DNA of 45,151 nucleotides from DASUUI01 sp964577965 (lineage in GTDB: Bacteria > Gemmatimonadota > Gemmatimonadetes > Gemmatimonadales > Gemmatimonadaceae): assembly GCA_964577965.1 (NCBI GenBank), contig CAZOAT010000014.1:1-45151 (forward strand), written 5' to 3'. Of the stretch, positions 8,598 through 17,033 are shown one piece after another. The first letter of the stretch is position 1. Each line of letters begins with the position of its first letter. Under the pieces are notes generated by a model. It was not told where the DNA came from and did not search any database. It saw only the letters and a program-made list of their open reading frames with translations. Both the position numbers and the translations under genes were made by a program.

Positions 8598-8918
8598 TCA
8601 GTCACTGGCACTGTTCAGCCTGTGGAAGATAGCCTCCTCGACCGGTTCTCCGTTCCTCAGGTGGCGTACGACTATCCGCTCGAGAAGCTCCGGCGTGACC
8701 CCCGCGTACCAGATCCCCTCCGGATACACGACCATCACCGGTCCGCCGCTGCACACTCCGAGGCATGGTGTCTCTCCCCGCTTTACCCGGCCTGGTCCGA
8801 ACAGCAGTCCTTCCCTCTCGAGCAGTCCGGGAAGCTCGGCATACAGCTCCCGTCCCCGCCTCTCGGAGGAGCAGAACTCGCCGGTGCACACCAGGACATG
8901 CCGGCGGTACAGGTCCAT
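8598..8918 (-). CDS. Thioredoxin-like [2Fe-2S] ferredoxin
   Basis: 106 residues from ATG 8918. It has the thioredoxin-like ferredoxin pattern: VCTGEFCSSERRG near residues 10-22 gives two Cys, and PCLGVCSGGPVMVVYPEGIWYAGVTPE near 51-77 gives the other two, for one [2Fe-2S] cluster. The same fold occurs in NuoE-type subunits and free-standing electron carriers. The longer frame to 9326 is only the antisense shadow of the OsmC gene. It diverges from that gene across 48 bp. Its redox partner is not visible in the neighbourhood. Confidence 0.87.
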   Translation of the reverse strand: MDLYRRHVLVCTGEFCSSERRGRELYAELPGLLEREGLLFGPGRVKRGETPCLGVCSGGPVMVVYPEGIWYAGVTPELLERIVVRHLRNGEPVEEAIFHRLNSASD

Positions 8919-8966
8919 CCGCGGTGGACTCGTCACCGGTACCTGCCGGGCGCTATTCTTCGTCGC

Positions 8967-9428
8967 ATGACTGAACAACAGAGCGGACTCGGCGCACCCG
9001 GCACCCACACCAGCGAAGCGGGCGCTCCATCTCTCGTCAGCGTCGCCTGGGGCGGCGACCAGCGCTTCGAGTTCGGGCGGCAGAACCGCCCCTGGGTGGC
9101 GCTGGACGGACGCGGCCAGGCGGGGCCAAGCCCTTTCGACGCACTGCTCGGCGCGATTGCAGCGTGCGCCGCGATCGACGTTGTTGTGATCATGGAAAAG
9201 CGTCGCACACCCGTCCGCTCTCTCCAGGTCGAAGTTGTCGCGATGCGCGCCGAGACCGTGCCACGGCGCATGACCTCCGCGGAGCTCCATTTCCAGATAG
9301 CGGGCGCCGGCATCGAGAAAGAGCAAGCCGAACGGGCCATCGACATGTCGATCAACAAGTACTGTTCCGTGCGAAGCTCGCTCGACCCGGACGCGCCGGT
9401 CACCTGGACCCTTGACCTGAGGGAGTGA
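8967..9428 (+). CDS. OsmC family protein (YhfA-like)
   Basis: 153 residues from ATG 8967. The OsmC pattern is GPSPFDALLGAIAACAAIDVV, with the first redox Cys in the central helix, and INKYCSVRSSLDP, with the second Cys near the C-terminus. The final VTWTLDLRE strand is also typical. OsmC/Ohr proteins are Cys-based hydroperoxide reductases or related thiol proteins. The YhfA branch is distinguished by a short N-terminal strand before the helix, which fits here, but its physiological role is poorly defined. It is monocistronic and convergent with rsgA, which ends 39 bp downstream. Confidence 0.86.
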   Translation: MTEQQSGLGAPGTHTSEAGAPSLVSVAWGGDQRFEFGRQNRPWVALDGRGQAGPSPFDALLGAIAACAAIDVVVIMEKRRTPVRSLQVEVVAMRAETVPRRMTSAELHFQIAGAGIEKEQAERAIDMSINKYCSVRSSLDPDAPVTWTLDLRE

Positions 9429-9467
9429 GCTGAGCGGCCGGGGCTTCTGCAGCCGCCCCTCTCACGA

Positions 9468-10436
9468 TCACCTGCGGCGTCCATCACGCCGCGCGTACGA
9501 CGCGAGAGCTTCATCGGCGTCCTCCAGTTCGGCGCGCAGTTTGGTATAGCTATCGTAGCGCTCGCGGCTCACAATCCCGGAATCGACCCCTGCACGCACC
9601 GCACAGCCCGGCTCGGCAATATGGGTGCAGTCTGCGAAGCGGCACTGGTGCATGAACGCGCGAAACTCAGGAAAGCACGCTGGAAGCTCCGCAGGCGGGA
9701 GCCCCCACAGACCGACTTCGCGAAGTCCCGGGGTGTCCACAACGTATCCCCCCGCAGGTGTCGGCAACGGATGGAGAAGGCCACCAACGGTGGTGTGCCG
9801 CCCTTTCTGCACGGACTCGCTGATCTCTCCGACACGGAGATTCAAGCCGGTATACATCGTGTTCAGCAGCGATGACTTGCCGACTCCCGAAGGCCCCGTG
9901 TAAACGGAAACGAATCCGTCCATTGCCTGACGCAGCTCTGCGAGCCCTGTCCCGGCTTTGACACTGGTCATGTGCACCGTGTAACCGGCGTGCCGGTAGT
10001 CCGCAAAGCGATGGAACGTCGCCTCCTCGTCCACGAGATCGATCTTGTTGATCACCACCCGCGGCAGCAGCTCGTTCGCCTCGGCGATCGCAAGGAACCT
10101 GTCGAGCATCCGCAGATGAGGCTCCGGCTTGATCGCCGCCATCACGACCACGACCTGATCCACATTCGCAGCGAGGACGCGCTCTCCGTAGCCGGCACCG
10201 GGCTCCCGGCGCGTGAGCTGTGAGCGCCGCGGGAGAATCTCCGCAATGCGCCACGATCCGCCGCGAGTGTCCTCCTCGATCGCAACGTTGTCGCCGACGG
10301 CCAGCTTGAAAGTGGATGCGTTCTTCACCCGGCCGGAAAGACTCACCGGCACCACCTCGCCATCGCTGGTACGCGCATGCCAAACGCCACCGGTTCCGTG
10401 CAGCACGACCGCCTGCACTCTGCCCTCCGCACTCAT
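9468..10436 (-). CDS. rsgA: Small-ribosomal-subunit GTPase RsgA
   Basis: 322 residues, a circularly permuted GTPase. An N-terminal OB fold (1-70) is followed by the G4 motif NKID at 130-133, then the P-loop GPSGVGKSS at 181-189, the G2 region GRHTT, and the G3 motif DTPG at 234-237. A C-terminal zinc knuckle is formed by Cys265, Cys270, His272 and Cys278. RsgA binds the immature 30S subunit and helps its late maturation. The ATG at 10436 overlaps the stop of the upstream gene as ATGA, so translation is probably coupled. It is the last gene of the leftward fadI-to-rsgA run. Confidence 0.95.
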   Translation of the reverse strand: MSAEGRVQAVVLHGTGGVWHARTSDGEVVPVSLSGRVKNASTFKLAVGDNVAIEEDTRGGSWRIAEILPRRSQLTRREPGAGYGERVLAANVDQVVVVMAAIKPEPHLRMLDRFLAIAEANELLPRVVINKIDLVDEEATFHRFADYRHAGYTVHMTSVKAGTGLAELRQAMDGFVSVYTGPSGVGKSSLLNTMYTGLNLRVGEISESVQKGRHTTVGGLLHPLPTPAGGYVVDTPGLREVGLWGLPPAELPACFPEFRAFMHQCRFADCTHIAEPGCAVRAGVDSGIVSRERYDSYTKLRAELEDADEALASYARRDGRRR

Positions 10437-10807
10437 GAGGGCTCGCCATCGCGGGCGGGCGCTGAATCCGATCCGCCCGACGGTATCAACCGCTCGAGTT
10501 GCTCCCGTGCCGACTGCAGCTGCATGTGCCCGAGCCTCTCGATCACTTCTGCCTCGCTCTGACCAAGCTCGATATAGTCGGACTCGAGATGGCCGACTGC
10601 AGTGGGATCACTCGCACGCCAGCGGACGAAGAGGAGATACGCCGCATAGGGCCTGAGCGGGTTACCGGTTGTGTCAGCCACTATCTCGACGCTGTACGAC
10701 GCGCCGTCGCTCCCCTCGAAGGCGGGAGGACGGCCGTGCGCAGCGCGGTAACCGCCTATCGTGTTCGGATCGCCGAGTGTGAAATCGGCCGGCTCGAAGC
10801 GGCCCAT
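10433..10807 (-). CDS. Small protein of unknown function between PRODH and RsgA
   Basis: 124 residues from ATG 10807, overlapping the proline dehydrogenase stop as TGATG and the rsgA start as ATGA. There is no signal peptide. The middle looks like a small beta-rich domain (YSVEIVADTTGNPLRPYAAYLLFVRW), followed by a helix (EAEVIERLGHMQLQSAREQLERLI) and a disordered Ser/Asp/Pro tail. I cannot name the family. The tight overlaps on both sides make it a real gene and suggest similar expression levels to its neighbours, not necessarily a shared function. Confidence 0.72.
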   Translation of the reverse strand: MGRFEPADFTLGDPNTIGGYRAAHGRPPAFEGSDGASYSVEIVADTTGNPLRPYAAYLLFVRWRASDPTAVGHLESDYIELGQSEAEVIERLGHMQLQSAREQLERLIPSGGSDSAPARDGEPS

Positions 10808-11751
10808 CAATGCCGCCGACGCCGCGATCCGACCACTTCCCGAAGCACGTTGCCGGTTATGAACGCGACATTCGCTGGCCGTTCAGCGAGCCGCCTCATG
10901 AGATATGGGTACCATTGCGTGCCGAACGGCACGTAAACGCGCATCCGGTATCCGTCTGCGACGAGCGACCGCTGCAGGTCACGCCGCACGCCATAAAGCA
11001 TCTGAAACTCGTACCGCCCCGGTTCGATGTCGTGCTCACGCGCGAACGCTTTCGTCTCCTCGATGATGCTCTCGTCGTGGGTGGCGATCCCCGGATAATT
11101 GCCTTCCAGCAGCAGAACACGCATGGCCCGGAGATAGTTCTCGTCAACCTCCTGTTTGTCCGGATACGCCACCGTCGGCGGCTCCATGTACGCGCCCTTG
11201 CACAGACGCACGCGTGCGCGAAGCCTGTTTGCCCAGGCGACGTCCTCCAGAGTGCGGTACAGGTAGCTCTGCAACACGACGCCAACGTTCTCCCGGTGAT
11301 TCGGATAGAACCGGTGCTCGAACAGATCGAGCGTGCGCTCCGTGTAGGCGCTGCTCTCCATGTCGATGCGCACAAATGAGCCGCACTCCCGCGCATATTC
11401 AAGCAGTTCCTGCATCACCGCCACGCACAGTCCCTCAGAGACGTCGAGACCAAGCGCGGTCAGCTTCACTGAGACGTTTGCATCGAGCCGTTCCATCCGG
11501 ATGCGCTGCAGCATCTCGTGGTAGGTGCGGCCCATTGCGCGCGCCTCCCCCTCGTTCCGGACGCTTTCTCCCAGAAGATCGAGCGATGCCGTGACGCCGT
11601 CGGCATTGAGTCGCCTCACCGCCGCGAGAGCTTCGTCCAGCGTCTCTCCCGCGACGAAACGGCGCGCGAAGCCGCGTGCGAGCCGGTTCCGACGGAGAAA
11701 TGCTTCGAGCCGCTGTTGTCCGGACAGATACAGAAGCGTGCGACGGAACAT
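10807..11751 (-). CDS. Proline dehydrogenase (monofunctional PRODH)
   Basis: 314 residues, the usual length of a free-standing PRODH. Landmarks are NVSVKLTALGLDVS, RIDMESSAYTERTL, GVVLQSYLYRT, RLCKGAYMEPP, ATHDESIIEE, FQMLYGVRRDLQ and YVPFGTQWYPYLMRRLAERPAN, the last two lining the FAD and proline site. It oxidises proline to pyrroline-5-carboxylate with FAD and passes electrons to the quinone pool at the membrane. The partner P5C dehydrogenase is not in the window. The ATG overlaps the stop of the M14 peptidase gene as TGATG. A peptidase upstream would supply proline-containing peptides, which is a plausible but unproved link. Confidence 0.93.
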   Translation of the reverse strand: MFRRTLLYLSGQQRLEAFLRRNRLARGFARRFVAGETLDEALAAVRRLNADGVTASLDLLGESVRNEGEARAMGRTYHEMLQRIRMERLDANVSVKLTALGLDVSEGLCVAVMQELLEYARECGSFVRIDMESSAYTERTLDLFEHRFYPNHRENVGVVLQSYLYRTLEDVAWANRLRARVRLCKGAYMEPPTVAYPDKQEVDENYLRAMRVLLLEGNYPGIATHDESIIEETKAFAREHDIEPGRYEFQMLYGVRRDLQRSLVADGYRMRVYVPFGTQWYPYLMRRLAERPANVAFITGNVLREVVGSRRRRH

Positions 11752-13460
11752 CAGGGCGTGATCGTTCCTGCCGGGGCGATCAGCAGCACCGGGATCGCCT
11801 CGCCCGGTGCGATGTCTCCGTAGAAGCTCCAGGTCAGGAACCCGTCGTCGCTCTGCGGCTCCAGCAGGTACGCGGCCAGCCTGCCAAGCGGCTGCGCAGT
11901 CATCACGAGGTGATCGCCCGGCAGAGGGCGGCGCTCCGATGCACGCCAGGCGCCCTCCACCCTCGTTTGACGGTGTCCCTCGAACGACTGAGTGCTTCGC
12001 TGCACCGAATCGGGCACGAACTCAGCAGAGGCGTGAGCGGCGAGCGCGGCAAGCGAAGTCGCATCGAGAGTCTGAACCTGCACACCGTGAGCACCCAGAG
12101 TGGCGAACACCGTTGTGAGCTGCGCCGGCACCACGTAGGCGTGCGGAAGCCGAACAATCAGTGCCGGCTCGAAGCTGACGAACGCCGGCATCCGCACAGC
12201 GCGAAAGCTGCCCGTGCGACGCAGTCCGGCCCTCAAACCCGGCTCGGTGACGACCCCGTCAGCCGATCGCTCAATCTCCTCCACAAGCAAGTCAACGATG
12301 GGCGGGTCGCTGATCAGCCGTGCGCGGAGCGGCAGCTCGCTTCCGGGCAAGTCATCGACGCGCACGGCTTCGCGTCTTGCCGCCGCCAGGGCCGGTGCTT
12401 CCGCGGCCACCAGCGACAGCAGCTCCCGCGTGAAAGCGTACGTCGCGGACACCCGCCGCTCGAAGGGATCGTGCGAGTACGCTTCCGCGAGTATGCCGAC
12501 GCCGTTTCTGAGCCCGTAGTAGTTAGTCGAGAAACGCGGACGGGAATCGAAGGTCGTCCACGCGTTCGCGCCCGGGTCATATACCAGCCGCTCCCTCCAC
12601 GGAGTGGTATCCGTACCGAAGTTGCCGTAGTCGAACGTGCTGATCCCGTGGAGCTGTTCCATCCGCTCGCGCAGTGCGGGAAGCCAGATGTCGCGGGCAA
12701 GCGCACCAAGGGGTGAGGCAGGATTGAGTGGCGGCGAGTACGTCAGGGCGTAGCCGTGCATGCTGCCGTTCGTGGCGTGCAGATCAACGAAGACGTCGGG
12801 GCTCCACGCATTGAACATCGCCAGCGACGCGCGGGTCTCCGGCGCCTCGGCCTTTACGTAATCCCTGTTCAGGTCCAGTCCACCCCCATTGGGGCGCCTG
12901 CCGATCAACTCCGGGCCGTTCTGTTCAGGCCGGTTGCGCTCCTGCGGCCCGAGGTGCTCGTTCCCATCGATGTTATAGATGGGAACGGCAACGAGAACGA
13001 TCGAGTCGAGCACGTTGGCCTCCCGCTCGAACGCCAGGTCCCGGAGCAACATCAGCAGTGCTTCCTTACCCTCGACTTCGCCGCCGTGGATGTTCCCCTG
13101 CACATACACAATCGGCCGGCGCAGCGCCGCGGCTTCCTGCGGATTGCGCACCAGCGGCCGGGACGCCACCACGTAAGGGATCTCGCGCCCACCAGCGGTC
13201 TTGCCCATCACCCCGAACGCGAGTGGAGCACTCAGTGCCCGGAGCGAATCGAGAAACCCCGTTACATCGGCCAGGCGCGAGGTCTCGGCGTACCCGCTGC
13301 GCTCAGCTCTTGTAGCGGGAAGACCCGCTGGCGGGCGAAGCGTGGCGGTCGGCGGCATGCACGCCAGCGTCAATATCGGCGCGAGCCAGTGCCGGACGGG
13401 TACACGCCTCCGCGGCGTTGCAGCGTTCGGTGCCTGCGTCCCCGCACGCACGCTCAGCAA
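11751..13460 (-). CDS. Secreted M14 family zinc carboxypeptidase-like protein
   Basis: Up to 569 residues. The M14 signatures are present: zinc ligands in NIHGGEVEGKE (HxxE) and DLHATNGS, the substrate-binding GLDLNRDY, and the catalytic Glu in ILAEAYSHDPF. A basic N-terminus followed by WLAPILTLAC suggests export, possibly as a lipoprotein although the lipobox is not canonical. A C-terminal region of about 200 residues after the catalytic domain resembles an accessory beta domain. The start is TTG 13460 or GTG 13451, and neither has a clear ribosome binding site. The gene follows fadJ by 74 bp on the same strand and overlaps the PRODH gene by one base. Confidence 0.9.
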   Translation of the reverse strand: MLSVRAGTQAPNAATPRRRVPVRHWLAPILTLACMPPTATLRPPAGLPATRAERSGYAETSRLADVTGFLDSLRALSAPLAFGVMGKTAGGREIPYVVASRPLVRNPQEAAALRRPIVYVQGNIHGGEVEGKEALLMLLRDLAFEREANVLDSIVLVAVPIYNIDGNEHLGPQERNRPEQNGPELIGRRPNGGGLDLNRDYVKAEAPETRASLAMFNAWSPDVFVDLHATNGSMHGYALTYSPPLNPASPLGALARDIWLPALRERMEQLHGISTFDYGNFGTDTTPWRERLVYDPGANAWTTFDSRPRFSTNYYGLRNGVGILAEAYSHDPFERRVSATYAFTRELLSLVAAEAPALAAARREAVRVDDLPGSELPLRARLISDPPIVDLLVEEIERSADGVVTEPGLRAGLRRTGSFRAVRMPAFVSFEPALIVRLPHAYVVPAQLTTVFATLGAHGVQVQTLDATSLAALAAHASAEFVPDSVQRSTQSFEGHRQTRVEGAWRASERRPLPGDHLVMTAQPLGRLAAYLLEPQSDDGFLTWSFYGDIAPGEAIPVLLIAPAGTITP

Positions 13461-13534
13461 GCACCCGGCACAGGTATGGAGCGAATCAACAGGCCGCTAC
13501 CCTCCCGGGAGCTACGAGGATATCGGGAAAGCAG

Positions 13535-15700
13535 TCATGGCCGAGCTCCAGCCGGGTGGAACTTGGCTGCGCGGCGCGCCATGTCCGACAGCAGCTCGGC
13601 TGGCTGGAACCGTCCGGGGAATCGCATGTTGAGCTCATCGAGCTGCTGCACCAGCACCTCTACGCCGATCGTGTCGATGTAGCGGAACGGTCCGCCTCTG
13701 AACGGTGGGAAACCGAACCCGAACACCGCACCCACGTCTCCATCACGGGGTGATCGGATGATCCCGTCCTCCAGACACCGCGCAGCCTCGTTGAGCATCG
13801 CGAACACGCATCGCTGCTGGATCTCGTCGGCGGAAAATTCCGAGCGCACGGCACCCGACGGCGTGAGCTCGTACACCGAATCGTCCACCCCTCCCTTTTT
13901 CCCCTTCTCGTCGTACAGGTAAAAGCCCTTCTTTGCCTTGCGCCCATAGCGACCCGCTGCCACAGCCGCATCCAGCGTCCTCGATGGCTCGAACCTGTCG
14001 CTGAAGGCTTCGAACATGATCCGCGCCGCATGGCTCGCCACATCACCGCCAACTTCGTCCACGAGTGTTATCGGGCCGACCGGAAAACCGAAGTCCACAA
14101 GCGCACGATCCACCATATCAATCGCGGCTCCCTGGTCCACCAGTCGGCCAGCTTCGTTGATGTACGGGAAGAGAATGCGGTTCACGTAGAAGCCGGGACC
14201 GTCGTTAACCACAATCACGGTCTTGCCCAGCTTCTTCCCATACGCCACCGCGGTCGCCGCAACATCTGCAGCAGTCGCCGCGCCCCTGATCACTTCCAGG
14301 AGAGGCATCTTGTGAACCGGCGAGAAGAAGTGCATCCCGACGACCTGCTCGGGCCTGGCCGACGCCTCCGCTATCCGCGCGATCGGTATCGTGCTCGTGT
14401 TTGTCGCGAATACAGCATGCTCCGGAAGAACGGCTTCCGCCTCGCGCAGAACCTGGTGTTTCACGTTGATGTCCTCGAACACCGCCTCGATCAGAAGATC
14501 CACGCTGCTGAAGCCGCTGTAATCCACCGTTCCGCCGAGCAGCGCCAGCGTATCCTCGAACTCCGTCCGGGTGATCTGCCGCTTCTTGAGTCGCTCCTCG
14601 ACCACTTTGCGTACGGCAGAGTAGCCTTTACCCACACGCGCGTGATCGGCGTCCTTCATCCGCACCAGAGTTCCGCGTTGCACGGCAACCGACGCGATGC
14701 CGGCCCCCATGAAACCGGCCCCGAGGATGCCAAGCTTGTTCACGGGGCGGGGCTCCACTCCCGCCTCGTCCACGCCGGGATCCTTTTTGAGCGCGGTGTT
14801 GGCGAAAAAAAGAAACACGAGCTGGCGTGATACGTTCGTGACTGCCATCTCGCCGAACAGCCTCGCCTCCTCCCGGTACCCTTCAGCGGTTCCCCTGGCG
14901 TACCCGGTCTCGACCGCGCGAATCGCTGCCAGTGGCGCAGGATAGTGGCCCTTCGTGCGCTTCCCGACCTGCTCGCGCGCCTTCCGGAACACGATCATCC
15001 GACCGAGAGGATTCCGGTCCATCAGCACAGCGCGCGCGCCCGCGGCACCACCGCTTGGCCGCCGGGTACCGTGAGCGAGCTCACGCGCGCGACGAACGGC
15101 GACCTGCCGGAGGATCGCTGGATGGACCACCTCGTCCACCAGCCCTGTCTTCAGCGCCTTCTTCGCCCGCACGTTCCGGCTGCTGAGGATCATGTCGAGC
15201 GCCTCTGGCAGACCCACAAGCCGCGGCAGACGCTGCGTTCCGCCAGCCCCGGGAATGAGTCCCAGTTGAACCTCAGGGAGCGCCAGCACCGTCTTCGCGT
15301 GGTCCGTGGCAATGCGATAGCTGCACGCCAGCGCGGTTTCCAGCCCGCCGCCCAGGCAGGCCCCATGTATCGCCGCCACGACGGGAACGCGCACTCGCTC
15401 CAGCGAGTCGAGCAGCATCTGTCCTGACCTGCTGAGCCGCTCCGCATCCCCGGCAGTCTCGAGCGGCAGGAACTCCTCTATATCCGCGCCGGCGATGAAG
15501 TTCTCCGGCTTGCCGCTGATGAGCACGGCCGCCTCGACTGAAGTGTCCCGCTCGAGCCGGTCGATAATAGCGATGAACTCGTCCCGTACTCCCCGGTTCA
15601 GTGTGTTCACCAGCTCGCCAGGCACATCCAGTATCAGGACCGCGACACCGTCCTGGATCTCCGTGCGTACGGCATACGGCGACAATCCGGCAGTCGTCAT
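13535..15700 (-). CDS. fadJ: Enoyl-CoA hydratase / 3-hydroxyacyl-CoA dehydrogenase FadJ
   Basis: About 721 residues from ATG 15700. The N-terminal crotonase domain shows NFIAGADIEEF, the oxyanion segment HGACLGGGLETALACSYRIA and GLIPGAGGTQRLPRLVG with its catalytic Glu. The central NAD domain has LGILGAGFMGAGIA, followed by the dehydrogenase dyad region GMHFFSPVHKMPLLEVI and ND/GPGFYVNR. Two C-terminal 3HCDH repeats follow (GFPVGPITLVDEVGGDV; FGFPPFRGG). This is the alpha subunit of the fatty acid beta-oxidation complex, performing hydration and NAD-dependent oxidation. Its ATG overlaps the thiolase stop by 4 bp. The lack of an upstream isomerase-type extension fits FadJ better than FadB, but the distinction is tentative. 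Confidence 0.92.
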   Translation of the reverse strand: MTTAGLSPYAVRTEIQDGVAVLILDVPGELVNTLNRGVRDEFIAIIDRLERDTSVEAAVLISGKPENFIAGADIEEFLPLETAGDAERLSRSGQMLLDSLERVRVPVVAAIHGACLGGGLETALACSYRIATDHAKTVLALPEVQLGLIPGAGGTQRLPRLVGLPEALDMILSSRNVRAKKALKTGLVDEVVHPAILRQVAVRRARELAHGTRRPSGGAAGARAVLMDRNPLGRMIVFRKAREQVGKRTKGHYPAPLAAIRAVETGYARGTAEGYREEARLFGEMAVTNVSRQLVFLFFANTALKKDPGVDEAGVEPRPVNKLGILGAGFMGAGIASVAVQRGTLVRMKDADHARVGKGYSAVRKVVEERLKKRQITRTEFEDTLALLGGTVDYSGFSSVDLLIEAVFEDINVKHQVLREAEAVLPEHAVFATNTSTIPIARIAEASARPEQVVGMHFFSPVHKMPLLEVIRGAATAADVAATAVAYGKKLGKTVIVVNDGPGFYVNRILFPYINEAGRLVDQGAAIDMVDRALVDFGFPVGPITLVDEVGGDVASHAARIMFEAFSDRFEPSRTLDAAVAAGRYGRKAKKGFYLYDEKGKKGGVDDSVYELTPSGAVRSEFSADEIQQRCVFAMLNEAARCLEDGIIRSPRDGDVGAVFGFGFPPFRGGPFRYIDTIGVEVLVQQLDELNMRFPGRFQPAELLSDMARRAAKFHPAGARP

Positions 15701-16995
15701 ACGTCGCGCTCGATCACCGCGGCGAATCCCATTCCGCCGGCAGCGCAGACGGTCATGAGGCCGTAGCGCCCACCGCGCCGGCGCATTTCGTTGCATAGCG
15801 TGGTCGTGATGCGTGCGCCGGTGGCGCCAAAGGGATGTCCTATCGCGATGGATCCGCCCATCACGTTCAGCCTGGCACGGTCCACCTCTCCGACCGGCTC
15901 ACTGAATCCGGCACGCTCCGCCCATTCGGGTGACTCGAATCCCCTGAGAGTAGACAGCGCCTGTGCGGCAAACGCCTCGTGCATCTCAATGAGATCCATA
16001 TCCGCGAGCGTCAGACCCGCGCGGTGCAACGCCATCGGAGTCGCGAGCACTGGCCCCATGAGCAGCTGCTCGCCTGGATCCAGCGCCGCGTACGCGTACG
16101 ACCTGATGTAGCCGATCGGCTCGTAGCCGAGCGATTTCGCCTTCCCTTCGCTCATCAGCAGCACGCACGCCGCGCCGTCGTTCAGCGGCGATGCGTTCCC
16201 GGCCGTGATCGTACCGTACTTCCTGTCGAACACCGGTTTGAGTGTGGCGAGCTGCTCGTAGCTGGTGTCGGTACGTATTCCGTTGTCGGCCGCAGCTACC
16301 GTGTCGTATTTCGGAGGCACGTAGACAGGCATGATCTCGGCAGCAAGACGCCCGTCTGCAGTGCCGGCTGCAGCCATGCGGTGGGAACGAAGAGCGAACT
16401 GATCCTGCTCCTCACGCGTGATGCCGTTGATCTTGGCCATTTTCTCTGCCGATTGGCCCATCGTTTCTCCCGTGGACGGCTCGGCGATCGCCGGAGTCAG
16501 CGGAACGAAGTCGCGCGGTCGGATTTTCGAAAGGATCCCAAGTCGGCCGCGCAGCGTCTTCGCGCGTGAGGCCATCACGAACTTCTCGGCCATTTCCCGG
16601 GAATGCAGCACCGGGATGTTCGAGAGCGACTCAGCTCCCCCGGCAATCGCGACAGCCACATGCCCGAGCGCGATCTGATCGGCGGCGTCGGTAATCGCCT
16701 GATTGGCCGAAGTGCACGCGCGACTGACGGTGAATGCCTGAACCCCCTTCGGCAGCATCGGCATCAACGCTATCTCACGCGCGATGTTGGGCGTGATCGG
16801 GTCCGGTATCACGGTGCCGAACACGAGCGCCTCAACCTCCTTCGGGTTCAGATCGGTCCGCTGGATCAGCTCTGCGACGCACAACTTGCCGAGCTCGAGC
16901 GCGGTGAAGGAGCGCAGCGTGCTACCGGACCGCGCGAAGGGCGTCCGCACGCCTGCGATGATGGCGACCCGCTGGCCATTCTGGGACGGGAACAT
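15697..16995 (-). CDS. fadI: Acetyl-CoA C-acyltransferase FadI
   Basis: 432 residues with thiolase motifs: the nucleophile Cys in SRACTSANQAI near residue 93, IEMHEAFAAQALS, GGSIAIGHPFGATGAR with the catalytic His, and the second Cys in TVCAAGGMGFAAV at the C-terminus. The loop between residues 140 and 180 (RPRDFVPLTPAIAEPSTGETMGQ) is characteristic of FadI-type trifunctional-complex beta subunits. It cleaves 3-ketoacyl-CoA to acetyl-CoA and a shortened acyl-CoA. It is first in the fadI-fadJ operon, with ATG at 16995, divergent from glpD over only 38 bp. Confidence 0.94.
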   Translation of the reverse strand: MFPSQNGQRVAIIAGVRTPFARSGSTLRSFTALELGKLCVAELIQRTDLNPKEVEALVFGTVIPDPITPNIAREIALMPMLPKGVQAFTVSRACTSANQAITDAADQIALGHVAVAIAGGAESLSNIPVLHSREMAEKFVMASRAKTLRGRLGILSKIRPRDFVPLTPAIAEPSTGETMGQSAEKMAKINGITREEQDQFALRSHRMAAAGTADGRLAAEIMPVYVPPKYDTVAAADNGIRTDTSYEQLATLKPVFDRKYGTITAGNASPLNDGAACVLLMSEGKAKSLGYEPIGYIRSYAYAALDPGEQLLMGPVLATPMALHRAGLTLADMDLIEMHEAFAAQALSTLRGFESPEWAERAGFSEPVGEVDRARLNVMGGSIAIGHPFGATGARITTTLCNEMRRRGGRYGLMTVCAAGGMGFAAVIERDV

Positions 16996-17003
16996 GCCGA
17001 AAA

Positions 17004-17033
17004 GGTAACCAGCCGCAAGACTAGGTTACTAGG
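17004..17033. promoter_or_regulatory. Repeats in the short divergent fadI/glpD intergenic region
   Basis: GTAACC (17005-17010) and GGTTAC (17024-17029) form an inverted repeat, and ACTAGG occurs twice (17020-17025 and 17028-17033), just before the glpD ATG. Since both genes must start transcription in or near this 38-bp gap, these may be an operator. No matching regulator gene is nearby and chance is not excluded. Confidence 0.3.

Noticed and set aside
9429..9467. GC-rich inverted repeat between the OsmC gene and rsgA as a terminator
   Set aside because: Only a short, bulged stem can be drawn and no T-run follows on either strand.
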